Below, one piece after another: positions 27,323 through 36,795 of a stretch of DNA of 64,000 bases. The DNA is from an uncultured Anaerolineae bacterium (GTDB lineage Bacteria; Chloroflexota; Anaerolineae; Aggregatilineales; Phototrophicaceae). The stretch spans positions 186,001 through 250,000 of the forward strand of contig CAKQCB010000001.1 in assembly GCA_934216615.1 (NCBI GenBank). The letters are read 5' to 3'. Numbering within the stretch: position 1 is the first letter of the stretch; the number at the start of each line of letters is the position of its first letter. Under the pieces are notes generated by a model, which worked only from the letters and a program-made list of their open reading frames with translations, had not been told where the DNA came from and did not search any database. Both the position numbers and the translations under genes were made by a program.

Positions 27323-28111
27323 ATGACTGAGCCATTGTTTGTTGAAGAACGCCGCCGCATTATTTTGGATAAATTAGCTCAAGAGGGCAGGGTGACTGTC
27401 AATCACTTGAGTGAGACGATGGGCGTAAGTGCGGTAACGATCCGTCAAGATTTACGCACGCTCGAAGATGAAGGGTTATTAGAACGGACTTATGGCGGGG
27501 CGGTGACCAACTCGCAACCGCGCAATGTGTCAGAACTGTCATTTCATGTCAGAGCGGCGACCCGTCGGCGTGAAAAAGAAGCGATTGCATCAGTGGCTTC
27601 ACGCTATATCGAAAATGGGATGAGCGTCGCCATCGATTGCAGTAGTACCGCGCACAGCATGGTGCCGTATCTCAAAGGCTTTTCAAAGTTGACAGTCTTC
27701 ACCAACAGTTTGATCATCGCTCAAAGCCTGCTCGACTCGCCCCAAATTCAAGTGTTGATGCCGGGTGGCCGTTTGCGTCGTGATTCGATTTCTTTGGTCG
27801 GTCGCTTAGATGGCCTGCCCGATATTAATTTCAATGTAGGGTTCTACGGCACGCGCGGGATCGCCCAAATTGGCGGGGTGACGGATGTCGATGCAGATGA
27901 AGTGATCATCAAACAGGCGATGGTGAACCGCTGTGCTGAAAATATTATTGTGGCAGATACGACCAAATGGGGGCAAATGGCACCCTACACCTTCGCACGG
28001 CTTGACCAAGTGAAGCGTATCATCACCACCCATACTGCGCCTAACAATATCGTTGACGTCATCACCGAAGCAGGGGTTCTTGTGGAAAAGGTGAACCCAG
28101 CCGAGATATAA
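27323..28111 (+). CDS. DeoR-family transcriptional regulator of the rhamnose genes
   Basis: 262 residues from ATG 27323. A longer version starts at ATG 27281 but has no ribosome site. The N-terminal helix-turn-helix (RRRIILDKLAQEGRVTV..VSAVTIRQDLRTLEDEGLLERTYGGA) is the DeoR signature. The C-terminal sugar-phosphate sensor domain contains AIDCSSTAHSM, FTNSLIIAQSL and VVADTTKWG. It sits between rhaI (-) and rhaEW (+), so it probably represses both in the absence of a rhamnose metabolite such as L-rhamnulose-1-phosphate (inference from family and location). Confidence 0.92.
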   Translation: MTEPLFVEERRRIILDKLAQEGRVTVNHLSETMGVSAVTIRQDLRTLEDEGLLERTYGGAVTNSQPRNVSELSFHVRAATRRREKEAIASVASRYIENGMSVAIDCSSTAHSMVPYLKGFSKLTVFTNSLIIAQSLLDSPQIQVLMPGGRLRRDSISLVGRLDGLPDINFNVGFYGTRGIAQIGGVTDVDADEVIIKQAMVNRCAENIIVADTTKWGQMAPYTFARLDQVKRIITTHTAPNNIVDVITEAGVLVEKVNPAEI

Positions 28112-28138
28112 ACGTTATTTGTGCATGTTTTAACAAAG

Positions 28139-28167
28139 TTGACACCTGCTTACGTTTACGTTACAGT
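28139..28167 (+). promoter_or_regulatory. promoter of the rhaEW operon
   Basis: TTGACA (28139-28144), 17-base spacer, TACAGT (28162-28167). It lies about 100 bases before rhaEW. Confidence 0.72.
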
Positions 28168-28175
28168 GTTGTAAA

Positions 28176-28222
28176 GTGAAAGAAAACGAAACTTAAAACG
28201 TCAAATTCTTTACTTCTTTCAC
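28176..28222. promoter_or_regulatory. candidate operator: 9-bp inverted repeat downstream of the rhaEW promoter
   Basis: GTGAAAGAA (28176-28184) and TTCTTTCAC (28214-28222) form a perfect inverted repeat with a 29-base gap. It covers the predicted transcription start region, as expected for a repressor site of the adjacent DeoR protein. The rhaI side has a partly similar A/T-rich CTTTCTTTTC at about 27268-27277. Assignment to the regulator is inferred. Confidence 0.4.
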
Positions 28223-28268
28223 ACTTATGTTTTTGTAAATACACACATTTAACTAGACTAGGTAGATC

Positions 28269-30332
28269 ATGCCACAAAACCTTTGGGATGATGCTCAAGC
28301 GGCTAAACTCCCTGACCTTGATGGACTTGTTTATCGTAGTAACCTCCTTGGCCTTGATCGGTCGGTCGTCAATATTTATGGCGGCAATACCAGCACAAAA
28401 CTCATCTTAAAAGATCATGTTGGGCGTGATGTATCGGTGTTAGCGGTGAAAGCCTCCGGTTCAGACATCGCGACGATTAAAGCGAGCCAATTCGCCTTGT
28501 TACGGCTCGACGAGATTTTGCCGCTCTACGAACGGGACGCGATGACCGATGAGGAAATGACGGCGTATCTGGATCGTACCGCCTTTGAGCCGGGCCGCCC
28601 TCGTCAGAGCATTGAAACCTTGTTACATGCGTTTGTCCCCGGCAAACACGTTGACCACACCCATCCCGACGCCATCATCAGCCTTGCTTGTGCGCCTGAC
28701 GCTGAAAAAGCCGCGCGCGATGTGTTCGGCGACCGTATGGCCTACGTGCCTTATATTCGCCCAGGCTTCACGCTCTCAAAATGGATCGGCTCTAAAGTGC
28801 GCGAGAACGCCCAGATCGAATGTGTGGTGATGGGCAAACACGGCTTGGTCACATGGGGTGAAGACAATAAAGAAACTTATCATCATACGATTGCCATCAT
28901 CCAAGAAGCCGAAGATTATTTGTCTGACAAGAAGAAGGGCAAGCGCGTTTTTGGAGATTTACAAGTCGCTTCTGTACCTGAAAGAGATCGTAACGGTCTT
29001 TTAGTCGATGTTCTGCCAATCATTCGTGGGGCAGTTTCGGCACGCCGACACGCCATTTTGCAGGTCGATTCAAGCGACGCTGTTTTAGATTATGTCAACA
29101 GCGAGCAGACGGGTGAGGTCAGCCAACTTGGCGCTGCTTGTCCCGATCACTTGGTGCATGTAAAACGTCAACCGTTATTTGTCGATTGGACACCCGACGA
29201 AGGCCCGGATGCGCTGAAAGAAAAGATTCGCTCTGGCATCGCCGATTATGAAAAACGCTACGTCGAATATTTTGAAGCGAATAAAGAAGCAGGGGACGAA
29301 CTTCGTGATGCTGCCCCGCGTGTGATCCTGATCCCCGGTGTGGGGATGATTAACACGGGCAAAGATGTCACCAATGCCGATGTCAGCCGTCAACTGTATC
29401 ACCGCGCAATTGAAGTCATCGGCGCGAGTGAAAGCCTCGGCGGGTTTAACAGCCTCTCACCCAAAGAAGCGTATGATATCGAATACTGGCCGTTAGAACT
29501 TTACAAGCTCAAGCTCGCCCCGCCTGATCGTGATTTTGCGGGCAAAGTGGTTCTGATCACGGGCGGTGCCAGTGGCATCGGGCGCGCGACAGCCTATCAC
29601 ATGGCCGCTGAAGGCGGGCATGTCGTGATCGCTGACATCAACGCCGAAGCGGGCGAAGAAGTTTCTGCAGACCTGCAAAAGAAATATGGCAAAGGCCGTG
29701 CTCATTTTGTCAAAGTTGATGTGCGCGACGAAGCTCAAGTAAAAGCCGCGTTAGATCAAACGGTTTTGACCTACGGCGGGATTGATGTACTGGTCAATAA
29801 CGCGGGGATTGCTGGCGGCGCGCCGATCACCGAAACCAGCTTGGCAGACTTCCAACGACAAATTGATATTCTCGTCACGGGGTATTTCTTGTTCGCACGC
29901 GAAACCTTCCGTGTGATGAAAAATCAAGGCATCGGCGGTTCACTCGTCTTTGTGGGCAGTAAAAATAGTGTGGTCGCGGGTAAAGGTGCCGCCGCTTACA
30001 GCGCCGCCAAAGCCGCTGAATTACACATGGCGCGCTGTCTTGCCGAAGAAGGGGGTGAATTCGGCATCCGCGTGAACAGCGTATTGCCGGATGCGGTGAT
30101 TCGCGGTTCGAGCATTTGGAGCGGGGATTGGAAAGAGGCCCGCGCGACGCAGTATGGCGTGGATGTTGACGACCTCAACGACTTTTACCGCAAGCGCAAC
30201 AATCTCAAAGTTGAAATTTTGCCCGAAGACCTTGCCCAAGCAATTGCGTTCCTCGCTGGCCCGCGCGCCTCTAAAACTACCGGGGCGATGCTCACAGTGG
30301 ATGGCGGTGTCAGTGCTGCCTATGCTCGGTAG
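28269..30332 (+). CDS. rhaEW: bifunctional L-rhamnulose-1-phosphate aldolase / L-lactaldehyde dehydrogenase
   Basis: A 687-residue fusion. The first about 415 residues are a class II (zinc) aldolase/adducin fold: GGNTSTK, HVDHTHPDAI (metal His) and a later MGKHGLVTWG. The rest is a short-chain dehydrogenase: VLITGGASGIGRAT at about 425-438, and the catalytic YSAAKAA (Tyr-x3-Lys) near 577. In Chloroflexus and Bacillus this combined enzyme cleaves rhamnulose-1-phosphate to DHAP plus lactaldehyde and oxidises the lactaldehyde. It is the first gene of the rightward operon, followed 6-12 bases later by rhaB. The symbol follows that scheme; the older name is bifunctional aldolase/short-chain dehydrogenase. 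Confidence 0.9.
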   Translation: MPQNLWDDAQAAKLPDLDGLVYRSNLLGLDRSVVNIYGGNTSTKLILKDHVGRDVSVLAVKASGSDIATIKASQFALLRLDEILPLYERDAMTDEEMTAYLDRTAFEPGRPRQSIETLLHAFVPGKHVDHTHPDAIISLACAPDAEKAARDVFGDRMAYVPYIRPGFTLSKWIGSKVRENAQIECVVMGKHGLVTWGEDNKETYHHTIAIIQEAEDYLSDKKKGKRVFGDLQVASVPERDRNGLLVDVLPIIRGAVSARRHAILQVDSSDAVLDYVNSEQTGEVSQLGAACPDHLVHVKRQPLFVDWTPDEGPDALKEKIRSGIADYEKRYVEYFEANKEAGDELRDAAPRVILIPGVGMINTGKDVTNADVSRQLYHRAIEVIGASESLGGFNSLSPKEAYDIEYWPLELYKLKLAPPDRDFAGKVVLITGGASGIGRATAYHMAAEGGHVVIADINAEAGEEVSADLQKKYGKGRAHFVKVDVRDEAQVKAALDQTVLTYGGIDVLVNNAGIAGGAPITETSLADFQRQIDILVTGYFLFARETFRVMKNQGIGGSLVFVGSKNSVVAGKGAAAYSAAKAAELHMARCLAEEGGEFGIRVNSVLPDAVIRGSSIWSGDWKEARATQYGVDVDDLNDFYRKRNNLKVEILPEDLAQAIAFLAGPRASKTTGAMLTVDGGVSAAYAR

Positions 30333-30344
30333 AAGAGGGTGAGC

Positions 30345-31790
30345 ATGTCTGGGCATGTAATTGCGGTTGATTTAGGCGCTGAATCTGGGCGGGTGATGCG
30401 TGTGAGCTTGAGCGAAAAAGGCTTTGCTCTGGAAGAAGCACATCGCTTTCCCAATAACCCTGTGATGGCAAACGGCACTCTCTATTGGGATGCCCTGCGC
30501 CTTTGGCATGAAATCCAGCAGGGGGTTCACGCTTCAGTTTTGGGTGCAAAGAGCATTGGTGTGGACGCGTGGGGTGTCGATTACGCTCTTTTAGACACGC
30601 ATCAACAGTTGATTTCTAACCCCATTCACTACCGTGATCAACGGGTGAATGGCGTGATGGAACGGGTTTTTCAGAAGGTTTCTAAACGTGAAATCTTCGA
30701 ACATACTGGCCTACAGTTTTTATCATTTAACACCTTGTATCAGGTGATGAGCCGTTTAGAGACAGCCAGCCCGTTGATGGATGCTGTAGCGCATTATGTT
30801 TCTGTGCCTGACCTGTTTAATTTCTGGTTGACGGGGGAAATCACAAATGAGTTTACCCATGCCACCACAACGCAGTTTTTTAACCCGCGCACCGGAACAT
30901 GGGCAGGCGAACTCATGGCAAAGCTGGATATCCCGGCTCACTGGTTTGGGGACATCTTACAACCCGGTCAGCAGTGTGGTTCGTATCAGAAGATACCCGT
31001 GATCTTGCCCGCTGCACATGATACAGGGTCGGCAGTGGTGGCGGTTCCCACAACCACCAAGGACTATGCGTACATCAGCAGTGGGACATGGAGTTTGATC
31101 GGTTTAGAAATTCCGACGCCCATTGTCACTGAGGATGTCTTCCAAGCCAATTTGACCAATGAGGGCGGGGTAGAAAACACGTATCGGCTGTTACGGAATG
31201 TGATGGGGTTGTGGTTAGCACAACAGTCCCGTAATGCGTGGCGTGCTGAAGGCAAAGATTATAGCTATGCCGAACTCGCAACATTAGCCGCATCGGCCGA
31301 ACCGTTATCCGCGTTCATCGATCCCGACGATCCGCGCTTTTTAACCCCCGGGGATATGCCTGCACGCATCCGCGAATTTTGCCACTCAACAGGGCAGGGG
31401 GATATTCAAGAGGTTGGCGCTGTTATGCGCGTGATCTATGAAAGCCTTGCGTTTAAATATCGTTTGCTTCTGGAAAAACTGCACCGTGTCAGTGGACAGC
31501 CGATCAACCGTATTCATGTGATCGGCGGGGGGGCTAATAATGCGTTGTTATGCCAGCTCACCGCGGACGCATCCAATTTACCTGTGATCGCTGGGCCTGC
31601 CGAAGGTACAACGTTGGGCAACGCCATCGTTCAATTGATCGCATTAGGTGAACTCGGCAGTCTTGCGGAAGCGAGAGCCTTACTGCAAAAGACGATACAG
31701 ACGGTTACTTATATGCCGCATCATTCTCCACAATGGGATGATGCTTACGAGCGGTTTAAAGCCATTGTGACGACTGATGCCGTGGTATAG
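30345..31790 (+). CDS. rhaB: rhamnulokinase
   Basis: 481 residues of the FGGY sugar kinase family. It phosphorylates L-rhamnulose with ATP. The N-terminal AVDLGAESGRV (phosphate loop), SIGVDAWGVDYAL, the central AAHDTGSAVVAVP and the C-terminal IHVIGGGANNALLCQ motifs are in place. A GTG start at 30339 is possible, but ATG 30345 has AGAAGAGG six bases before it. It forms one operon with rhaEW and the ABC genes. It acts between the isomerase and the aldolase. Confidence 0.94.
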   Translation: MSGHVIAVDLGAESGRVMRVSLSEKGFALEEAHRFPNNPVMANGTLYWDALRLWHEIQQGVHASVLGAKSIGVDAWGVDYALLDTHQQLISNPIHYRDQRVNGVMERVFQKVSKREIFEHTGLQFLSFNTLYQVMSRLETASPLMDAVAHYVSVPDLFNFWLTGEITNEFTHATTTQFFNPRTGTWAGELMAKLDIPAHWFGDILQPGQQCGSYQKIPVILPAAHDTGSAVVAVPTTTKDYAYISSGTWSLIGLEIPTPIVTEDVFQANLTNEGGVENTYRLLRNVMGLWLAQQSRNAWRAEGKDYSYAELATLAASAEPLSAFIDPDDPRFLTPGDMPARIREFCHSTGQGDIQEVGAVMRVIYESLAFKYRLLLEKLHRVSGQPINRIHVIGGGANNALLCQLTADASNLPVIAGPAEGTTLGNAIVQLIALGELGSLAEARALLQKTIQTVTYMPHHSPQWDDAYERFKAIVTTDAVV

Positions 31791-31831
31791 AGCGCGTCAG
31801 TAAAAATATAGTTTTAAGGAAAATTATTGCT

Positions 31832-33337
31832 ATGAGTGAGATGAATGCTGTTCAGCCTATTTTGGAGCTGAAGGGGATATCCAAAGCATTTCCTGGCGTG
31901 CAGGCTCTAAAAGACGTGCAGTTTGATATTCATGCGGGTGAAGTTCATGCCTTAATGGGCGAGAATGGTGCTGGAAAATCAACACTCATTAAGATTATGT
32001 CGGGTGTATACCGTCCCAATTCTGGCGAAATCAAAGTTGACGGCCAGCCTGTAACGCTGAACAGCCCACGCGAAGCGCAGTCTTTGGGCATCGCGACCAT
32101 CTATCAAGAGTTGAGCCTGTACCCTGAACTCTCGGTTGCTGAGAATATTTTTATCGGCCATGCGCCTAAAAACCGCTTGGGGCTGATCAATTGGCATGAG
32201 ATGAACGTACAAGCCAAAGAGATTCTCGCATCGCTCGACATTCATGATATGGATGTGACACAAAAAGTGGGCGGGATGTCGGTTGGGAATCGTCAGCGTG
32301 TGGAAATTGCCAAAGCGCTCTCTCAAAATGCGCGCGTCCTCATCATGGATGAGCCGACTGCTTCCTTAAGCGAAGCGGATGTTCAACGGTTGTTCGCAAT
32401 CGTTCAGCGCTTACGCGAACGTGGCGTAGGTGTGATTTACATCAGCCATCGGATGGATGAAGTGTTCATCCTGTCTGACCGCGTGACTGTGTTGCGAGAT
32501 GGTCAGTATGTGGCGACTAAGACCGCTCAACAAACGAACGAAGGCGACTTGATCAGTATGATGGTCGGTCGTACCATCGAACAGCTTTTCCCCAAACTCG
32601 AAGCAGAAATCACCACCCCGTTGATCCAAGTTCGGAATTTATACGGCGAACCGCTCACCCGTGATGTGTCCTTTGAAATTCGCAAAGGGGAAATTGTTGG
32701 CTTTGCGGGGCTGGTTGGGTCTGGACGAAGCGAGTTAGCTCAAGTTTTGTTTGGGATTCACCCCGCGTATAAAGGCGAAATCTTAGTTGATGGGATGCCC
32801 GTCAAAATCAATAACCCGCGTGATGCCATGAATTTAGGCATCGCGTATGTTCCGGAAGATCGTGGGACGCAGGGGTTAGTCCGCGAAATGTTGATTCGTG
32901 AAAACGTGTCGATGGCCGTTTTGCGCCAATTGGCGCGCGGGCAGTTCCTCAACTTTGCGAGTGAAAAATCACTCGCTGAAGAAACGATCTCAAATTTGAG
33001 CATCCGCGCCTACAGCGTGAATCAAGTCGTCGGGAAGCTGTCTGGCGGAAACCAGCAGAAAGTTGTGGTCGGGAAGTGGTTGGCACGCAAGCCGAAACTG
33101 CTCATCATGGACGAGCCGACGCGCGGGATTGATGTCGGCGCAAAGTCTGAAATCCATCGTTTGATGTCTGAGCTTGCTCAGCAGGGCATGGCGATCATGA
33201 TGATTTCTAGCGAACTTCCCGAAATTTTGGGTATGAGTGATCGCATTTTGGTCATGCGGGAAGGGCGTATCGTCGGTGAGTTTGACCGTGTGACGGCCAA
33301 CCAAGAAATGATTGCTACTGCAATGATGCGTCAATAA
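31832..33337 (+). CDS. rhaT: sugar ABC transporter ATP-binding protein
   Basis: 501 residues with two tandem ABC ATPase domains, typical of the RbsA/RhaT carbohydrate uptake family. The first domain has Walker A GENGAGKST, signature MSVGNRQRVEIAKAL and Walker B VLIMDEPTASL. The second has a degenerate Walker A (GLVGSGRSE), LSGGNQQKVVVGKWL and LLIMDEPTRGID. The degenerate second P-loop is usual for the family. Ribosome site AAGGAAA before ATG 31832. The rhamnose substrate is inferred from the surrounding genes. Confidence 0.93.
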   Translation: MSEMNAVQPILELKGISKAFPGVQALKDVQFDIHAGEVHALMGENGAGKSTLIKIMSGVYRPNSGEIKVDGQPVTLNSPREAQSLGIATIYQELSLYPELSVAENIFIGHAPKNRLGLINWHEMNVQAKEILASLDIHDMDVTQKVGGMSVGNRQRVEIAKALSQNARVLIMDEPTASLSEADVQRLFAIVQRLRERGVGVIYISHRMDEVFILSDRVTVLRDGQYVATKTAQQTNEGDLISMMVGRTIEQLFPKLEAEITTPLIQVRNLYGEPLTRDVSFEIRKGEIVGFAGLVGSGRSELAQVLFGIHPAYKGEILVDGMPVKINNPRDAMNLGIAYVPEDRGTQGLVREMLIRENVSMAVLRQLARGQFLNFASEKSLAEETISNLSIRAYSVNQVVGKLSGGNQQKVVVGKWLARKPKLLIMDEPTRGIDVGAKSEIHRLMSELAQQGMAIMMISSELPEILGMSDRILVMREGRIVGEFDRVTANQEMIATAMMRQ

Positions 33338-33376
33338 TGAACTTTTTGAATATTGTTTTTATCCGAAAGTAATTTT

Positions 33377-34393
33377 ATGGCTTCTACTGAGATGACTCAA
33401 ACCCCATTAGATCGCCCTTCTGCGCACTCAAAAGGGCTTCTGAGGCGCATTTTAGGCACGCAAGAGTTTATCCTCGCGCTGGCCATTATCCTCTTGTTGG
33501 TGATCGTCGGGTCGCAAAACCCGCGCTATGTCGCCACGAATAACTTGATCACGATTTTGCAGGGGAATGCGTATATCGCTGTCGCGGCGTTAGGCATGAC
33601 GATGGTGATTATTTCCGGCAACATTGATATTTCTGTCGGTTCTTTGATCGGCGTGCTGGCAGTGATTAGCGGTTCTATCGCCAACTCGACAGAGAATATT
33701 TTATTGGCGTGGATCGCACCGCTCTTTTTCGGCGCTTTAGTGGGCGGGGTGATTGGCTTTTTTGTCGCTTATCTAAAAATCCCTTCGATTGTCGTCACGT
33801 TGGGTATGATGAGCATCCTCAAAGGGGGCTTGATTAGCGTCACACGCGGGGCGTGGATTGACCGTTTACCCGCAGGTTATGCGCTATCCCAACAACGGAT
33901 TTTAGATATTCCGATGCCGATTTGGTTCATGATCGTGCTGACGATCATCGTTGCGCTGTGGATGCGTTATAGTCAATTCGGGCGCTCAATTTATGCGGTT
34001 GGGGGCAATAAAGAAGCAGCACGGCTTTCCGGTTTTAATGACCGTCGCATCACCTTTTGGGTGTTTGTGTTGAACGGTTTCTTTGTTGGGATTGCCAGCG
34101 TTTTGTATGCAACCCAACTCAGCACGATCCAATCGACGGTTCCGGCGGGCGTTGAACTGCTCATCATCACCTCATCGGTGGTCGGCGGCGTTTCGATTTT
34201 AGGCGGTGTGGGCACAGTCATCGGTTCTACCTTAGCGGCTGTTTTGTTAAATGCCATCAATTCATCATTGATCTTCATCAACATATCGCCTTTCTGGATG
34301 CGTGCTTTTCAAGGACTTTTGATCCTTGCGACGGTGTTGGCCGATCTGGTTCGTCGTAAAGGCAGTTTGATCAAGTTTCTCAAGGGGCAATAA
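33377..34393 (+). CDS. rhaP: sugar ABC transporter permease
   Basis: 338 residues from ATG 33377; a TTG at 33353 is also in frame. Many membrane helices (about eight or more) are visible, along with the RbsC-type block GGIDISVG-like NIDISVGSLIGV and a late VVGGVSILGGVGTV. It pairs with the next permease and the ATPase as a heterodimeric pore for a monosaccharide. The two permeases are diverged copies of the same fold. Confidence 0.92.
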   Translation: MASTEMTQTPLDRPSAHSKGLLRRILGTQEFILALAIILLLVIVGSQNPRYVATNNLITILQGNAYIAVAALGMTMVIISGNIDISVGSLIGVLAVISGSIANSTENILLAWIAPLFFGALVGGVIGFFVAYLKIPSIVVTLGMMSILKGGLISVTRGAWIDRLPAGYALSQQRILDIPMPIWFMIVLTIIVALWMRYSQFGRSIYAVGGNKEAARLSGFNDRRITFWVFVLNGFFVGIASVLYATQLSTIQSTVPAGVELLIITSSVVGGVSILGGVGTVIGSTLAAVLLNAINSSLIFINISPFWMRAFQGLLILATVLADLVRRKGSLIKFLKGQ

Positions 34394-34396
34394 ATC

Positions 34397-35416
34397 ATGA
34401 GCGCAGTTGAAAATACATCTTCAGGACAACCGAAACCAGCGCGCTCAAACCCTGTTCTGCGCTTATTCCTTCGCCAAGAAGGTATCCTGCTCATCATCAT
34501 GGTATTGGCGGTTCTGCTTCTGGCAAGCCAATCGGATCGTTTTTTGACAACGGATAACCTGTTGAATCAAGGCCGTTTCTTAGTGGAAGTAGGGTTGATC
34601 GCTCTGCCGATGACCTTCATCATCATCACGGGGGGGATTGATCTCTCTGTCGGCTCTATCATGGGGTTAAGCGCGATTATGTTGGGCTACAGTTGGCAAA
34701 ACTGGGGGCTTCCGCTGGAAGTAGCCATCGTGGTTTGCTTGCTTATAGGGACGCTCGCGGGCTTTATCAACGGTGTGTTCATCGTTCGGTTTGGCATCCC
34801 GCCGTTGATTATGACGCTTGCGACGTTAGCCTTGTATCGCGGTCTTGCCGAAGGCATCAGCCAAGCGCGTTCCGTGCGTGGTTATCCTGAATGGTTCACG
34901 CAGATGGGGCAGGGAAGTTTTCTAGGCGTTCCCAGTCAGCTTTGGTTACTCATCATTGGCATCATCATTTGTGCGGTTGTCCTAGGCTATACCGTTTTTG
35001 GACGGTCTTTGTACGCCATCGGCAACAATGAAGTCGGCGCGCGCTTTTCAGGCATCGCAGTTGGGAAATATAAGCTCATCATCTATACCTTCTCTGGGTT
35101 TATGGCAGGGCTTGCCGCCTACATTTTTGTATCGCGTGTGACCACCACTCGCTCAGATATGGGCGCTGGCATCGAACTTGATGCGATAGCCGCTGTGGTT
35201 CTAGGCGGTACAAGTATCTTTGGTGGCAGCGGCAGTATTTTGGGAACGGTTTTAGGCTTAGTGACCATTCAACTGTTGAAGAATGGCCTCTCGCTCACAG
35301 GGGTGACGGGCGATTCTACTGTGATCGTCATCGGCTTGGTATTGATTGCCGCAATCGTCACAAACAACGGTATTCAAGGATTGAATGCCTATCTCCAGCG
35401 GAAATCCAGCATGTAA
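34397..35416 (+). CDS. rhaQ: sugar ABC transporter permease
   Basis: 339 residues, a second RbsC-like permease, starting three bases after the previous stop. GGIDLSVGSIMGLSA and VVLGGTSIFGGSGSI are the family blocks, and the hydrophobic helices are evenly spaced. The gene order ATPase, permease, permease, binding protein is that of the rhizobial rhaSTPQ-type rhamnose importer, with the binding protein moved to the end. Confidence 0.92.
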   Translation: MSAVENTSSGQPKPARSNPVLRLFLRQEGILLIIMVLAVLLLASQSDRFLTTDNLLNQGRFLVEVGLIALPMTFIIITGGIDLSVGSIMGLSAIMLGYSWQNWGLPLEVAIVVCLLIGTLAGFINGVFIVRFGIPPLIMTLATLALYRGLAEGISQARSVRGYPEWFTQMGQGSFLGVPSQLWLLIIGIIICAVVLGYTVFGRSLYAIGNNEVGARFSGIAVGKYKLIIYTFSGFMAGLAAYIFVSRVTTTRSDMGAGIELDAIAAVVLGGTSIFGGSGSILGTVLGLVTIQLLKNGLSLTGVTGDSTVIVIGLVLIAAIVTNNGIQGLNAYLQRKSSM

Positions 35417-35538
35417 ATGCTGTTGTTTCTACATCGTATTGGCGGGTTTTAAGGGGGTGATTATCGAAACGATAAGCTGTATCGAACTTAGGTTAGCGTT
35501 CATTCAAAATTATGTTAATGGTTTGAAGGAGAAAAGGG

Positions 35539-36705
35539 ATGTCTCGTAAATTGTTCTCAGTTTTTACTGCAATGACCGTTGCTTTAGGCTCATTTGCGGC
35601 CCTGCCTGCAAGCGCTCAAGATGCTTGGGATGGTGCGGATGATCTACCTACAAATCCTTTAGAATGTCCCGGCAGTGAAGCAGTGGTCGAAGAAGCGGCT
35701 GCTGAGGAGATGGAAGCTACTGAAGAAGCGGTAGTTGCTAGCAGTTATGATGGTGGCGTTGCAGTTGACCCGCCTGACCTCGCTGGAGAGCCTATCGTCC
35801 TTGTTGATATTCCTAAACTGATTGGTATTGGTTATTTTGCCGCGACATCACAAGGGATTTATGAAGCCGCCGCAGAATTGGGCAATGTCACTGTCACTAC
35901 AGATGCACCGACAGAAGCAAACATTGACGACCAAATCACCTTTATTGAAAACTATATCACTCAAGGGGTGAATGGTATTCTGTTCGCCGCCAATGATCCT
36001 GTTGCAATCGCACCTGTTTTACGCCGTGCATTGGAACAAGGGATTCACGTTGTCGGTTATGATGCCAACTCTGAACCCGACGCTCGTGAATGGTTCATCA
36101 ACCAAGCGGAATTTAACGGTATTGCTAAATCCATGATTGATAATATGGTTGCTGAAATTGGTGAAGATGGCAGCTTTGCAATCGTTACCAGCACATTCAC
36201 CACACCAAACCAAGCCCGTTGGATTGCCGAAATGCAAGCCTACCAAGAAAAATGTTACCCAGATATGACTTGGTTGGCGACTGTTGAAGCCCAAGAAGAT
36301 GCTGTGTTGTCCTTCAACCAAGCCACCACCTTGATCAACCAATATGGTGAAGACTTGGATGGTATTTTCGGTATGACTTCCGTTGCAACCCCCGCTTCAG
36401 CAGATGCAGTGACCCAAGCCGGCGTTTGCGGTGAAGTTGCGGTCATCGGTTTGGCAACCCCGAACGCGATGCGTCCGTATGTTGAATCCGGTTGTGTTGA
36501 ATCGGTGATTTTGTGGAACCCCATTGATCTCGGCTACGCAGCAGTGTACGTCATGCGCGCGGTGGTTGATGGCACTTTGACCGCAGAATCAACATCGGTT
36601 GAAGCTGGCCGTTTAGGCACACTCCAAATTGTGAACGGCAGTGAAGTTCTACTCGGCGCACCTTATGTTTTCACCGCTGAAAATATCGATGATTTCGACT
36701 TCTAA
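35539..36705 (+). CDS. rhaS: rhamnose ABC transporter substrate-binding protein
   Basis: 388 residues. A Sec signal peptide (LFSVFTAMTVALGSFAALPASAQD) is followed by an acidic Glu/Ala-rich linker and then a type I periplasmic binding fold (about 75-385). QITFIENYITQGVNGILFAANDP and GVCGEVAVIGLATPNAMRPYVESG are typical of the family. It has no lipobox, so anchoring is unclear; the linker may be a spacer from the membrane. The ribosome site AAGGAG precedes ATG 35539. Small hairpin in its leader (35462-35476). Confidence 0.92.
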   Translation: MSRKLFSVFTAMTVALGSFAALPASAQDAWDGADDLPTNPLECPGSEAVVEEAAAEEMEATEEAVVASSYDGGVAVDPPDLAGEPIVLVDIPKLIGIGYFAATSQGIYEAAAELGNVTVTTDAPTEANIDDQITFIENYITQGVNGILFAANDPVAIAPVLRRALEQGIHVVGYDANSEPDAREWFINQAEFNGIAKSMIDNMVAEIGEDGSFAIVTSTFTTPNQARWIAEMQAYQEKCYPDMTWLATVEAQEDAVLSFNQATTLINQYGEDLDGIFGMTSVATPASADAVTQAGVCGEVAVIGLATPNAMRPYVESGCVESVILWNPIDLGYAAVYVMRAVVDGTLTAESTSVEAGRLGTLQIVNGSEVLLGAPYVFTAENIDDFDF

Positions 36706-36723
36706 TAATTTCACATAGTCATA

Positions 36724-36760
36724 TTCGGCGTCCTAGAAACTTTTAGGGCGCCGAACCCTT
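36724..36760 (+). terminator. hairpin after the substrate-binding gene
   Basis: TTCGGCGTCCTA pairs with TAGGGCGCCGAA (one G-T pair) around a short loop, followed by CCCTTTTATT. It may be a weak terminator or an RNA-stabilising hairpin before the second aldolase gene. Confidence 0.65.
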
Positions 36761-36795
36761 TTATTAAAAATGCTATCTATATGAAGTAGGTTTGT

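Noticed and set aside
28585..28830. Plus-strand frame within rhaEW
   Set aside because: An out-of-frame shadow of the aldolase domain.
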